The notes beneath the pieces were generated by a model. That model saw only the letters and a program-made list of their open reading frames with translations. It did no database searches and had not been told where the DNA came from. A program made the translations under genes and the position numbers. A DNA stretch of 64,000 nt from Alphaproteobacteria bacterium (GTDB taxonomy: Bacteria; Pseudomonadota; Alphaproteobacteria; UBA9219; RFNS01): the NCBI GenBank assembly GCA_016124955.1, contig WGMR01000005.1:62001-126000 (forward strand). Reading direction: 5' to 3'. Positions 17,702 to 25,584 of the stretch are shown here, piece after piece; within the stretch, counting starts at the first letter, position 1; the number at the start of each line of letters is the position of its first letter.

Positions 17702-18469
17702 TCACCCGTAGCTTTGCACGAGGCTGCCGGCGACAAGGTACCAGCCGTCAACCAGCACGAAAAATATGATCTTGAACGGCAGCGAGATGGTAGGCGGCGG
17801 CAGCATCATCATGCCCATCGACATCAGGATCGACGCGATCACCATATCGATAATAAGGAACGGCAGGAACAGAAGGAAGCCGATTTCGAACGCGCGCCTT
17901 AGTTCCGATATCATGAAGGACGGGATCAGCACGCGCAGCGGCGTTTCCTTGGCTTCCTTTACATCCGCCACCTTGCCGAGATCCATGAAGAGTTGAAGGT
18001 CGCGCGGGCGCGTGTGCTGCAGCATGAAGGCCTGAAACGGTTCGACTGATTTCTCAAACGCCGTTTTTTCGTTGATCTGGTCGTCCATCAGCGGTTGCAC
18101 GCCGTTGTTCCATGCCTGTTCGAACACCGGTTGCATGATAAAGAGCGTCAGGAACAGCGCAAGGCTGACCATCACGACGTTTGGCGGCGTTTGTTGCACG
18201 CCGAGCGCGCTGCGCAGCAGCGAAAGCACGACGACGATGCGGGTGAAGGACGTAACCATCACGAGGATGGACGGCGCCAGCGACAGGACCGTCACCAGCA
18301 GGATCATTTGAACGATGCGCGCGGTGGCAGTGGCGCCGCCGCCTAGATCGATGTTCAGTGTCTGGGCGATGGCGTCTGCGCTGTAGAAACCGATCAGGAG
18401 CGCGAGCCCGGCCCCGGCGACGATGCCGAGAAGGCGGGCTGTGGAAAATCTGGATTTGCCGGGTTTCAT
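17702..18469 (-). CDS. fliP: flagellar type III export protein FliP
   Basis: This 255-residue core membrane protein of the flagellar export gate assembles with FliQ and FliR. It has an N-terminal signal-like hydrophobic segment (GAGLALLIGFYSADAIA). The conserved ILVMVTSFTRIVVVLSLLRSA block and the C-terminal LIPSFMISELRRAFEIGF and MVIASILMSMGMMMLPP follow. The start overlaps the fliO stop by 4 bases. It is the last gene of the minus-strand flagellar group. Confidence 0.95.
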   Translation of the reverse strand: MKPGKSRFSTARLLGIVAGAGLALLIGFYSADAIAQTLNIDLGGGATATARIVQMILLVTVLSLAPSILVMVTSFTRIVVVLSLLRSALGVQQTPPNVVMVSLALFLTLFIMQPVFEQAWNNGVQPLMDDQINEKTAFEKSVEPFQAFMLQHTRPRDLQLFMDLGKVADVKEAKETPLRVLIPSFMISELRRAFEIGFLLFLPFLIIDMVIASILMSMGMMMLPPPTISLPFKIIFFVLVDGWYLVAGSLVQSYG

Positions 18470-18774
18470 GACGGTTGTGTGGGGCTTTCCTTGCTTGCGG
18501 TTGCGGCGGGCGGCGGCGTGATGCCGCTTTCGATCACGATATCGTTGCCGCCGCCGATAAGAATAAGGTGTTCGCGGTCATCGCGGCGGATCAGCACGGC
18601 GCGGCGGCGCGTATCGACAGGCATAACCTCGATCACCCGGACGCGGCGGTTGTTCTGGCGGAAAATCGGCAGGCCCCTTTCTTGCCAGCGCCGTGCCGCG
18701 ATGGCGAGGAACCATATCAGGCACAGGACGAACGTAAGCGCCAGAGCGAATTGTATGTAGCTGGACATGTCCAT
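18466..18774 (-). CDS. fliO: flagellar export assembly protein FliO
   Basis: This 102-residue membrane protein has one N-terminal transmembrane segment (YIQFALALTFVLCLIWFLA). A cytoplasmic domain follows with the family pattern VIEVMPVDTRRRAVLIRRDDREHLILIGG, abbreviated here as VDTRRRAVLIRRD and LILIGG. FliO helps FliP assemble. The location directly before fliP supports the call. Its 15-base gap to the upstream gene suggests cotranscription. Confidence 0.88.
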   Translation of the reverse strand: MDMSSYIQFALALTFVLCLIWFLAIAARRWQERGLPIFRQNNRRVRVIEVMPVDTRRRAVLIRRDDREHLILIGGGNDIVIESGITPPPAATASKESPTQPS

Positions 18775-18788
18775 GCGGGTCGCTTGCG

Positions 18789-19124
18789 TTATTTGTTGTC
18801 TTTGTCGTCGGGTTCCGCGCCGGGCGCGTTGCCGTAAGCGCCCGCGGCGCGGCTGCGTTCGAACGTATCCTGCGCGCGGCGCAGCTGGTTTTCAAGCTGT
18901 TCAAGTTCGACCAACATAGAGGAAAGGCCGGGCAGCAGGCCTTGCTTGGTCGCATCGTCACTGCCCATCAACCGTTCGCAAAAGCTGTTGATGCGCTCGT
19001 CCAGACCCGATAGATCTACCTGCTGGCCTTGCCGGAGCAAATCGCGGGTTTCACGGAACGCATCGGAAAGCGTGCTTAGCTCTTCCTCAAACTCCTCGCG
19101 GGTGGCCTTGGCCGGTTCTGTCAT
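18789..19124 (-). CDS. uncharacterised coiled-coil protein in flagellar operon
   Basis: I do not recognise this 111-residue protein. It is hydrophilic and strongly acidic. The first half is predicted helical with heptad-like spacing (EEFEEELSTLSDAFRETRDLL), then comes LERLM-type amphipathic sequence and a second helix (MLVELEQLENQLRRAQDTFE), ending in a disordered charged tail. Its start overlaps the stop of the FlhB-like gene by 4 bases, and it is 15 bases before fliO. The size, helices and context would suit an export chaperone or a FliJ/FlgN/FliT-like protein, but no signature proves it. Confidence 0.65.
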   Translation of the reverse strand: MTEPAKATREEFEEELSTLSDAFRETRDLLRQGQQVDLSGLDERINSFCERLMGSDDATKQGLLPGLSSMLVELEQLENQLRRAQDTFERSRAAGAYGNAPGAEPDDKDNK

Positions 19125-19483
19125 GGATCGTTCCTGCCGGGTGAATCGCTATCCGGAGTTTGCTCCAGCGGGCGCACGTTGTCACGTGCGGCCATCGCCG
19201 CGTTGGCTTCGTAAACCCTGGTGAGAATTTCGGCGACCGCGACGATGGCCTCGCTCGGGATGTCGCTGTCGATATCAAGCGTGGCGAGGATTTCGGCAAG
19301 ATCGGCATCTTCGCGCACCTTCACGCCGTGCTCGAAAGCGAGCTCGAGGATCTGTTCGGCCAGCAAACCGCGGCCGCTGGCGGCAATTTTGGGCAACGAT
19401 TCGGCGCTGCCGCTTTGCTTGATGGCGACCGCAACTTGTTGCGGGGCGGGCTTTGCCTTGGGATTTTCCGGGTTATTGGCCAT
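19121..19483 (-). CDS. FlhB C-terminal-domain-like protein
   Basis: This 120-residue cytoplasmic protein resembles the isolated C-terminal domain of FlhB (FhlB/YlqH type). The core reads VAVAIKQSG, then PKIAASGRGLLAEQILELA and FEHGVKVREDADLAEIL, then IPSEAIVAVAEILTRVYE. It lacks the NPTH autocleavage motif and membrane part of full FlhB, as these small proteins do. In some bacteria they can partly stand in for the FlhB C-terminal domain in export substrate switching. The ATG at 19483 has AAGAG upstream. It is the first gene of the minus-strand flagellar group, divergent from flgB. Confidence 0.8.
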   Translation of the reverse strand: MANNPENPKAKPAPQQVAVAIKQSGSAESLPKIAASGRGLLAEQILELAFEHGVKVREDADLAEILATLDIDSDIPSEAIVAVAEILTRVYEANAAMAARDNVRPLEQTPDSDSPGRNDP

Positions 19484-19621
19484 CTGCAAACTCTTGATGA
19501 ATCACATTTATTTAAAATTTTAGACGTTTTTACGCTTTCTTAAAACCGGAAAGCGGAAAATGGGTCTGTGGGAAGAAAACCGCCTGTAAAAGCAGGGGGT
19601 TGATATTTAGGGGAACGGGTA
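19484..19621. other. divergent flagellar intergenic region
   Basis: This is a 138-base, A+T-richer stretch between the FlhB-like gene and flgB. It must hold both promoters. I see an AT-rich palindromic core (TTTAAAATTTTA) around 19508-19520, but no clear sigma-54, sigma-28 or TTAA-N7-TTAA element. Confidence 0.4.
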
Positions 19622-20017
19622 ATGGATGCAGAAAAAGGCATTGTAGGCCTTATGGCCAACCGGATGACCTGGCTGAACGAGCGGCAGCGGGTGCTGGCCG
19701 AAAACGTGTCCAACGCCGATACGCCCAATTACAAGGCGCGCGACCTTGTGGAGCCCGATTTCAAGACCACCTTGCAGCAAGTTATGGTGGCGCCGAAGCT
19801 GACCAACGCCAGACATATCCAGACCCGGGCCGAACTGGCGCCGGGCATTGTCGAGAAGGTTGTTGGCTCTACGGAGACCAGCCTTTCGGGCAATGCGGTC
19901 GATCTTGAAACGGAAATGACCAAGATTTCATCCACGGCCGTGGAATATCAGGCCATGACGGGCCTTTTGAAAAAGTGGCACGGGATGTTCCGTCTTGCCA
20001 TGGGCAAGCAGCAGTAG
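19622..20017 (+). CDS. flgB: flagellar proximal rod protein FlgB
   Basis: This 131-residue protein of the proximal rod connects to FliE and the MS ring. The N-terminal rod motif NVSNADTPNYKARDL is present, as is the C-terminal amphipathic helix (NAVDLETEMTKISSTAVEYQ, quoted in part). Length is normal. It starts the forward flagellar operon flgB-flgC-fliE-fliQ-fliR-flhB. Confidence 0.94.
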   Translation: MDAEKGIVGLMANRMTWLNERQRVLAENVSNADTPNYKARDLVEPDFKTTLQQVMVAPKLTNARHIQTRAELAPGIVEKVVGSTETSLSGNAVDLETEMTKISSTAVEYQAMTGLLKKWHGMFRLAMGKQQ

Positions 20018-20032
20018 GAAGGATGAAGCAGC

Positions 20033-20449
20033 ATGAGCGGCGATCTTGATACGGTAATGGGCATTGCGGCTTCCGGTCTGCAAACACAGGGCCAGCGCAT
20101 GCGCGTCATCGCCCAGAACATGGCCAACGCGAACACAACGGCGGACGCGCCGGGCGCAGACCCATACCGCCGCCAGGTCGTGACCTTCCGCCAGGTGTTC
20201 GACAAGGAAATGAACGCCAACAAGGTTACGGTTTCCGGCGTCAAACCCGATATGAGCGATTTTACTCGCCGTTTCGACCCCAGCCACCCGGCCGCCGACA
20301 AAGATGGCTATGTGTTGCTGCCGAACGTGAAGCCGCTGGTAGAAGTCATGGATATGCGCGACGCGCAACGTTCCTATGAAGCGAACCTGAACGTGATCGA
20401 AGCTTCGCGCGGCATGATGCTGCGCACGATCGATCTGCTGAGAAACTAA
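20033..20449 (+). CDS. flgC: flagellar proximal rod protein FlgC
   Basis: This 138-residue rod protein has the N-terminal ASGLQTQGQRMRVIAQNMANAN motif (quoted as QRMRVIAQNMANAN), the Pro/Tyr-rich DPYRRQVVTF segment, and the C-terminal VMDMRDAQRSYEANLNV. AGGA precedes the start with good spacing. There are 15 bases from flgB and 12 to fliE. Confidence 0.95.
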   Translation: MSGDLDTVMGIAASGLQTQGQRMRVIAQNMANANTTADAPGADPYRRQVVTFRQVFDKEMNANKVTVSGVKPDMSDFTRRFDPSHPAADKDGYVLLPNVKPLVEVMDMRDAQRSYEANLNVIEASRGMMLRTIDLLRN

Positions 20450-20461
20450 GGGGGATAGACC

Positions 20462-20773
20462 ATGGTCATGAACGTATCTGACGCGCTGAGCGCTTACCGC
20501 CAGGTCAACGGCATTTCCGGTATTGCCGGGGCCAAGCCGGCCGCCAGCAAGGAAAGCGGCGGTTTCGGAGAGCTGCTTGAGAAGCTTTCGAACGAAACGA
20601 TAGACTCGCTGAAACAGGCGGAACAAACCACGGCCGCCGGTGCGGTCGGCAAGGCCAACCTGACAGACGTGGTGATGGCCGTGAATAAGGCGGAAATGAC
20701 GCTTCAGACGGTCGTTTCGATCCGCGATCGCGTGGTTTCGGCCTATCAGGAAATCATCCGTATGGGCGTATAG
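20462..20773 (+). CDS. fliE: flagellar hook-basal body protein FliE
   Basis: This 103-residue protein joins the MS ring to the rod. The C-terminal half has the typical FliE run: VVMAVNKAEMTLQTVVSIRD followed by VVSAYQEIIRMGV. A GGGGGA precedes the ATG at 20462; a second in-frame ATG is at 20468. The last codons are followed by a small hairpin before fliQ. Confidence 0.93.
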   Translation: MVMNVSDALSAYRQVNGISGIAGAKPAASKESGGFGELLEKLSNETIDSLKQAEQTTAAGAVGKANLTDVVMAVNKAEMTLQTVVSIRDRVVSAYQEIIRMGV

Positions 20774-20777
20774 CTGC

Positions 20778-20794
20778 GGGCCTGATAAAGGCCC
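20778..20794 (+). terminator. weak hairpin after fliE
   Basis: GGGCC, loop TGATAAA, GGCCC gives a 5-bp G+C stem followed by only two T. It lies in the 94-base gap between fliE and fliQ, where a second promoter for the export-gate genes may start. At best it is partial termination. Confidence 0.3.
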
Positions 20795-20867
20795 TTCAAG
20801 CTATCGGGCGCGGCTTTTTGTGTTATATTGATTCGCTTTACCGACCCCGGATTTCTGGCGCCCGCAC

Positions 20868-21140
20868 ATGACCGAAACAGAAGTCATAGAAATTTGCCGT
20901 GACGCGATCATGGTGATGTTCAAGGTATCAGGCCCGATCCTGATGGCTTCGCTTATCATGGGCGTCGTCATCTCGCTGGTTCAGGCGATCACACACATTC
21001 AGGAAATGACGGTCACGTTCGTTCCGAAGATTGTCGTGACCTTCACGCTTACAATCTGGCTATTGCCGTTCATGTTTTCGACGCTGACCAGCTTTACCCA
21101 TATGCTGACGGATAAGATCGTTCATGGCGGCGGAGGCTGA
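20868..21140 (+). CDS. fliQ: flagellar export gate protein FliQ
   Basis: This 90-residue protein has two transmembrane segments: MASLIMGVVISLVQAITHIQE, quoted as LIMGVVISLVQAITHIQ, and FTLTIWLLPFMFSTL. The connecting MTVTFVPKI segment is conserved. Four copies of FliQ surround the FliP-FliR gate. Gene order with fliR and flhB is the common one. Confidence 0.94.
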   Translation: MTETEVIEICRDAIMVMFKVSGPILMASLIMGVVISLVQAITHIQEMTVTFVPKIVVTFTLTIWLLPFMFSTLTSFTHMLTDKIVHGGGG

Positions 21141-21159
21141 TACATGAACGGGGCGCGCA

Positions 21160-21927
21160 ATGTCGCTTGATATTGGCCAGCTCCTTTCGGGCCAGGTTTT
21201 CGCATTCCTGCTGATCTTCACGCGCGTCGGCGTGATCATGATGCTGTTCCCCGGTATCGGTGAAGCGTTCGTCAATACCCGCGTGCGGCTTTTGTTTTCG
21301 CTTGTGTTTACATTTGTATGTTTGCCGCTTGTGGCCGATATGCTGCCGCCGCAACCCGAACAGCCGGCGCAGTTTGCTTTATTGGTCATGCATGAAGTGC
21401 TGATCGGCCTGTTTTTCGGGACCATTCTGCGGCTGATGATGAGCGCGCTCGAGATCGGCGGTACGTTCATATCGATGCAAATGTCGCTGTCGAACGCCAG
21501 TATCTTTAACCCGACATTGGCGACGCAGGGCACCTTTTCCGGCGCATTTCTAAGTATTGCGGCCGTGGCGTTTCTGTTTGCGACCGGGCTTGAAAGCACG
21601 TTGCTGCGCGGCGTTATCGGTACATATGACGTGTTCATGCCGGGAAAAGAAATTGTGATGGACGACATCTATGCCACGATTATCCGGGTCGTAAACCGTT
21701 CCTTTGCGCTGGGCGCGGAAATGGCCGCACCTTTCATTATCGTAGGCACTTTGGTTTCGGTCGCATTCGGTGTCGTGGCGCGATTGATGCCGCAGATACA
21801 AATTTTCACACTTTCGATGCCGCTTCACATCGGGGTCGGGATATCGCTTTTCGGCGTCACGATTGGCGGCGTGCTTTTATACTGGTTGCAGCAATTCATG
21901 GATGAATTACGCCAGCTTGGCTGGTAG
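21160..21927 (+). CDS. fliR: flagellar export gate protein FliR
   Basis: This 255-residue protein with about six transmembrane segments is the single-copy component that closes the FliP5-FliQ4-FliR1 gate. Visible features are FTRVGVIMMLFPGIGEAFVNTRVR (quoted as MMLFPGIGEAFVNTRVR), FISMQMSLSNASIFNP, and the C-terminal hydrophobic hairpin. The ATG at 21160 follows GGGGCGCGCA; an earlier ATG at 21144 is out of frame. flhB starts 15 bases after its stop. Confidence 0.93.
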   Translation: MSLDIGQLLSGQVFAFLLIFTRVGVIMMLFPGIGEAFVNTRVRLLFSLVFTFVCLPLVADMLPPQPEQPAQFALLVMHEVLIGLFFGTILRLMMSALEIGGTFISMQMSLSNASIFNPTLATQGTFSGAFLSIAAVAFLFATGLESTLLRGVIGTYDVFMPGKEIVMDDIYATIIRVVNRSFALGAEMAAPFIIVGTLVSVAFGVVARLMPQIQIFTLSMPLHIGVGISLFGVTIGGVLLYWLQQFMDELRQLGW

Positions 21928-21942
21928 CGGGGGCAGGGAGCC

Positions 21943-23013
21943 ATGGCAGAAGACCAGGACCAAGACCAAAAAACCGAAGAGCCTACCGGTAAACGGCTTA
22001 GAGAAGCGCGCGACAAAGGGCAGCTTGCGGTCAGCCGTGAGGTTGGCAACTGGTTCCAGTTTGCCGGTATCATCGTCACGCTTACCGTGATTATGCCGAT
22101 GGTCGGGCAAAAGATATTGATGGCGTTGCGCGTGTTCTTCGAACTGCCGCACCAGATCCGTGTCGGCGATCAGGGCTTGCAGAATGTTCTTGGCGCCGTT
22201 GCGCTCGAAGTCGGCCTTGCCGTGTTGTTGATCTTTTTTGTGCTGTTGGTCGCTTCTGTGACTGGCACAATCATACAGACCGGGTTTTTCGCATCGCTTG
22301 ATCCGATCAAACCATCGCTTGGCGCCTTATCTCCCGCCAAGGGCTTTAAGCAGATATTTTCCGCGGCCGCCTTGTTCGAGCTGTTCAAGGGCATCATAAA
22401 ACTGTTCGTGGTTGGCGGCGCGGCATACATGCTGCTGCGGCCATTCTTCGACCAAATGGCGCTTTATGTCGGCAAAGACATGCTGGGCGTTCTGGAGGCC
22501 ATCACGCATGAATCGTTCAAGCTCCTGCTTCTCATTATGGTTATCGTCACAATCATTGCCGTCACCGATCTGATCTACCAACGCTATACGCACCACAAGA
22601 GCCTTCGCATGACCAAGTCGGAGGTGAAGGACGAATACAAGCAATCGGAAGGCGATCCGATGATCAAACGCCGCCTCGCGCGCCTTCGCATGGAAAAGGC
22701 CCGCAAGCGCATGATGTCGCAGGTGCCCAAGGCCGATGTGGTCATCACCAACCCAACCCATTATGCCATTGCCATGAAATATGACGTGGGCCGTATGAAT
22801 GCGCCGATGGTGCTGGCCAAGGGGGTCGATGCGGTAGCAGAACGTATTCGCAAGCTGGCAAGCGAACACAATATTCCGCTGGTGGCCAACCCGCCGCTGG
22901 CGCGCGCGCTCTATAAAACGGTCGAGGTTGACCAGGAAATACCGGCGCAGCATTATCGGGCTGTGGCGGAGATTATTTCCTATGTTTACAAGATCAAGCG
23001 CAAAAAAACCTAG
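21943..23013 (+). CDS. flhB: flagellar export switch protein FlhB
   Basis: This 356-residue protein has four membrane segments and a cytoplasmic C-terminal domain with the autocleavage motif NPTH (residues 270-273). FlhB switches export from hook to filament substrates after self-cleavage between Asn and Pro. The opening EEPTGKRLREARDKGQLAVS is a family hallmark. It is followed after 3 bases by cckA. The separate FlhB-like small protein at 19121-19483 is encoded in the divergent operon. Confidence 0.95.
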   Translation: MAEDQDQDQKTEEPTGKRLREARDKGQLAVSREVGNWFQFAGIIVTLTVIMPMVGQKILMALRVFFELPHQIRVGDQGLQNVLGAVALEVGLAVLLIFFVLLVASVTGTIIQTGFFASLDPIKPSLGALSPAKGFKQIFSAAALFELFKGIIKLFVVGGAAYMLLRPFFDQMALYVGKDMLGVLEAITHESFKLLLLIMVIVTIIAVTDLIYQRYTHHKSLRMTKSEVKDEYKQSEGDPMIKRRLARLRMEKARKRMMSQVPKADVVITNPTHYAIAMKYDVGRMNAPMVLAKGVDAVAERIRKLASEHNIPLVANPPLARALYKTVEVDQEIPAQHYRAVAEIISYVYKIKRKKT

Positions 23014-23016
23014 CGA

Positions 23017-25584
23017 ATGCTGGATATGAAGCCGCAACTGCAAAAACAGCCTTCGGTGCAGGAATTATCGCTTGCGGCCGCGACCGCCGTGCCATCGATA
23101 CGCTGGATCACGCGCGGCCTGCTCGCCTGCGGCATCCTTGCGGTCGTGGGTATCTTTACCGTCTTTCTTTCGCTGGTCGCGCCCGAGATAACCTCGCCGC
23201 TGGTCTATGGGCCGCTGTTCGTGCTTGCGGTGACATCGGCCGGCAGCGCGCTATGGATTTTGATACAGGCGCGCAACCATGCGCAGCAGGAAATTTTGCT
23301 GCGTGAAGCGTTCCATAGCGTGCTGATCCCGCAGGCAATCACGGACGAATCCGGTAACGCCGTTCTGGCCAATCGCGCCTTCATCGGCTGGATCGATATC
23401 AGCGACCAGAACGCGGAAGATGCGCTGGCGGGCCGCTTCGCCGACAACCAGGCGGCGGCGGCGGAATTCAAGCAATTGCAAAAAACCGCCCGCGCCGGCC
23501 AGATGGCGGTGGCCGAATTGCCGGTGATGCGCAACGGCAGGATGGTGGAATGGCGCCGCATCACCGTGCGCCAGCTGACCGGCTGGCCCAATTACCTGCA
23601 ATGGCGGCTTGAAGATGTGAGCGAGCGCCGCCGTATGGAACGCGCGATGCGCGAAGAGCAAGCCAAGCTGGTGGACTTCATGGCCAACGCGCCTGTTGGT
23701 ATCTATTCGGTCGATCAGCACGGGCGTTTCCGTTTCGTCAACCGCACGCTGGCGGAATGGCTTGGCAGTTCGGCGGAAGAATTGATCAGTAATAATGTGC
23801 GGCTGCACGATGTGATCAACGCGCCATCGAAGGAAATCGCGCCGCACGCGATTGTGCCCGGCATGGAAGGCGAGCGCCGCGGCGAAGTCGTGATGACCAG
23901 CAAGGACGGACGCTTGTTGCCGGTCGCGATCACGCAAACCGTGGTGACGAACGACGACGGCAAAATGCTGCGTACCCGCTCGATCGTCCGCGATTTGACG
24001 CCGGAACGCGAATGGCAAGAAGCGCTGCTGCAATCGGAACAGCGTTTTCAGCGTTTGTTCGCGCAGGCGCCCATCGGCGTCGCGCTGGTGGATATGAATT
24101 TGAACGTGATGGAATGCAACCAGGCGCTTGTTAGCCTGCTGCGCCGCACGCGCGAGGCGCTGATCAATCTGCCGCTGACCGAACTGATCAGAAGCGATAG
24201 CCGTGATGCTGCGGAAACGCAGCTGCGCGACGTGCTGGGCGGCCGCGATTTCGTCAAGCCGCTTGAAGTGCATCTGATCGCCGACCGCGACGTGGCGGTG
24301 CTTATATATGTGAAACGCTTCGATGCCCCGGCGCTGACCCGGCAGGGTACCGACCCGAACGTGACCGAAGGCGGCTTGGTGCTTTATTTCATCGACACGA
24401 CCGAGCAAAAACGGCTCGAGGTGCAGTTCGCGCAATCGCAGAAAATGCAGGCCATCGGCCAGCTCGCGGGGGGTATCGCGCACGATTTCAACAATCTGCT
24501 GACCGCCATGATCGGCTTCTGCGATCTTTTGCTGCAGCGGCACAAGCCGGGCGACCAGAGCTTCGCCGACATCATGCAGATCAAACAGAACGGCAGCCGC
24601 GCCGCCAATCTTGTGCGGCAATTGCTGGCCTTTTCGCGCCAGCAAACCTTGCAGCCCAAGGTGCTTAGTATGGTCGATGTGCTGGCCGAGCTTTCCAACC
24701 TGCTGCGCCGCCTGATCGGCCCCACCATCAGGCTGGAGATGGTTCACGGCCGCGATCTCGCGCCCGTGAAGGTCGATCAGATGCAGCTCGAACAGGTGAT
24801 CGTCAATCTTGTGGTCAATGCGCGCGACGCGATGCCGCAGGGCGGCGCCATCACGGTAAAAACCAGCAACCACAAGCAGGCTGTGGGGATTCTGCGCAGG
24901 CAGGACGAAATGCCGGCGGGGCAGTATGTGTTGATCGAAGTGAGCGATACCGGCACCGGCATCCCCAAGGAAATCCAGCAACGTATCTTCGAACCGTTTT
25001 TTTCGACCAAGGAAGTCGGCCACGGCACCGGGCTCGGGCTTTCGACCGTGTACGGCATTGTCCGCCAGACCGGCGGCTTTATTAATCTTGAGAGCGAGGT
25101 TGGCCGCGGCACCAAATTCATGGTTTACCTGCCCGCGCATATTCGTGACGGCAAGGCGGTTGAGGAAGCGGCGGTCGAGGAAGCGCCCGAAAAGGCCGCC
25201 GACCTTACGGGTTCCGGCAACATTTTGCTGGTCGAGGACGAAGATGCGGTGCGCATTTTCTCCTCTCGTGCGCTGCGCAACAAGGGTTACAACGTGATTG
25301 AGGCGCGTAACGGCGAGGAAGCGCTCGCGGTGATCGAGAAGGAAGGCAAAACGCTTGAGCTCATGATCAGCGACGTCGTTATGCCGCAGATGGACGGGCC
25401 GACGTTGTATAGCAAGATCAAGGACGATTGGCCGAAGCTGAAGGTGATCTTCATTTCCGGTTATGCGGAAGATAAATTCCGCGACCAGCTAAAGGCAGGC
25501 GAGGTGGTTTACTTTCTCGGCAAGCCCTTTACGCTCAAGCAGCTGGCCAGCAAGGTGAAGGATGTGCTCGATGGCAACGAATAA
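23017..25584 (+). CDS. cckA: cell-cycle hybrid histidine kinase CckA
   Basis: This 855-residue membrane hybrid kinase has two transmembrane segments (about 32-56 and 62-84), PAS regions (about 95-200, 215-330 and 340-460), a dimerisation domain with phospho-acceptor His489 in GGIAHDFNNLLTAMIG, a HATPase domain (VNARDAMPQGG, GTGIP, GTGLGLSTVYG), and a C-terminal receiver with Asp786 in ISDVVMPQMDGPT. The receiver's KVIFISGYAEDKF matches CckA closely. In the class, CckA sends phosphate through ChpT to CtrA and CpdR and controls cell cycle and motility. It starts 3 bases after flhB, so it may be expressed with flagellar genes. Neither chpT nor ctrA is in the window. Confidence 0.9.
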   Translation: MLDMKPQLQKQPSVQELSLAAATAVPSIRWITRGLLACGILAVVGIFTVFLSLVAPEITSPLVYGPLFVLAVTSAGSALWILIQARNHAQQEILLREAFHSVLIPQAITDESGNAVLANRAFIGWIDISDQNAEDALAGRFADNQAAAAEFKQLQKTARAGQMAVAELPVMRNGRMVEWRRITVRQLTGWPNYLQWRLEDVSERRRMERAMREEQAKLVDFMANAPVGIYSVDQHGRFRFVNRTLAEWLGSSAEELISNNVRLHDVINAPSKEIAPHAIVPGMEGERRGEVVMTSKDGRLLPVAITQTVVTNDDGKMLRTRSIVRDLTPEREWQEALLQSEQRFQRLFAQAPIGVALVDMNLNVMECNQALVSLLRRTREALINLPLTELIRSDSRDAAETQLRDVLGGRDFVKPLEVHLIADRDVAVLIYVKRFDAPALTRQGTDPNVTEGGLVLYFIDTTEQKRLEVQFAQSQKMQAIGQLAGGIAHDFNNLLTAMIGFCDLLLQRHKPGDQSFADIMQIKQNGSRAANLVRQLLAFSRQQTLQPKVLSMVDVLAELSNLLRRLIGPTIRLEMVHGRDLAPVKVDQMQLEQVIVNLVVNARDAMPQGGAITVKTSNHKQAVGILRRQDEMPAGQYVLIEVSDTGTGIPKEIQQRIFEPFFSTKEVGHGTGLGLSTVYGIVRQTGGFINLESEVGRGTKFMVYLPAHIRDGKAVEEAAVEEAPEKAADLTGSGNILLVEDEDAVRIFSSRALRNKGYNVIEARNGEEALAVIEKEGKTLELMISDVVMPQMDGPTLYSKIKDDWPKLKVIFISGYAEDKFRDQLKAGEVVYFLGKPFTLKQLASKVKDVLDGNE

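Noticed and set aside
23251-25140. Minus-strand open frame of 629 codons
   Set aside because: It is the antisense shadow of cckA, whose domains are all recognisable. The frame is rich in His, Arg and Gln, typical of such shadows.
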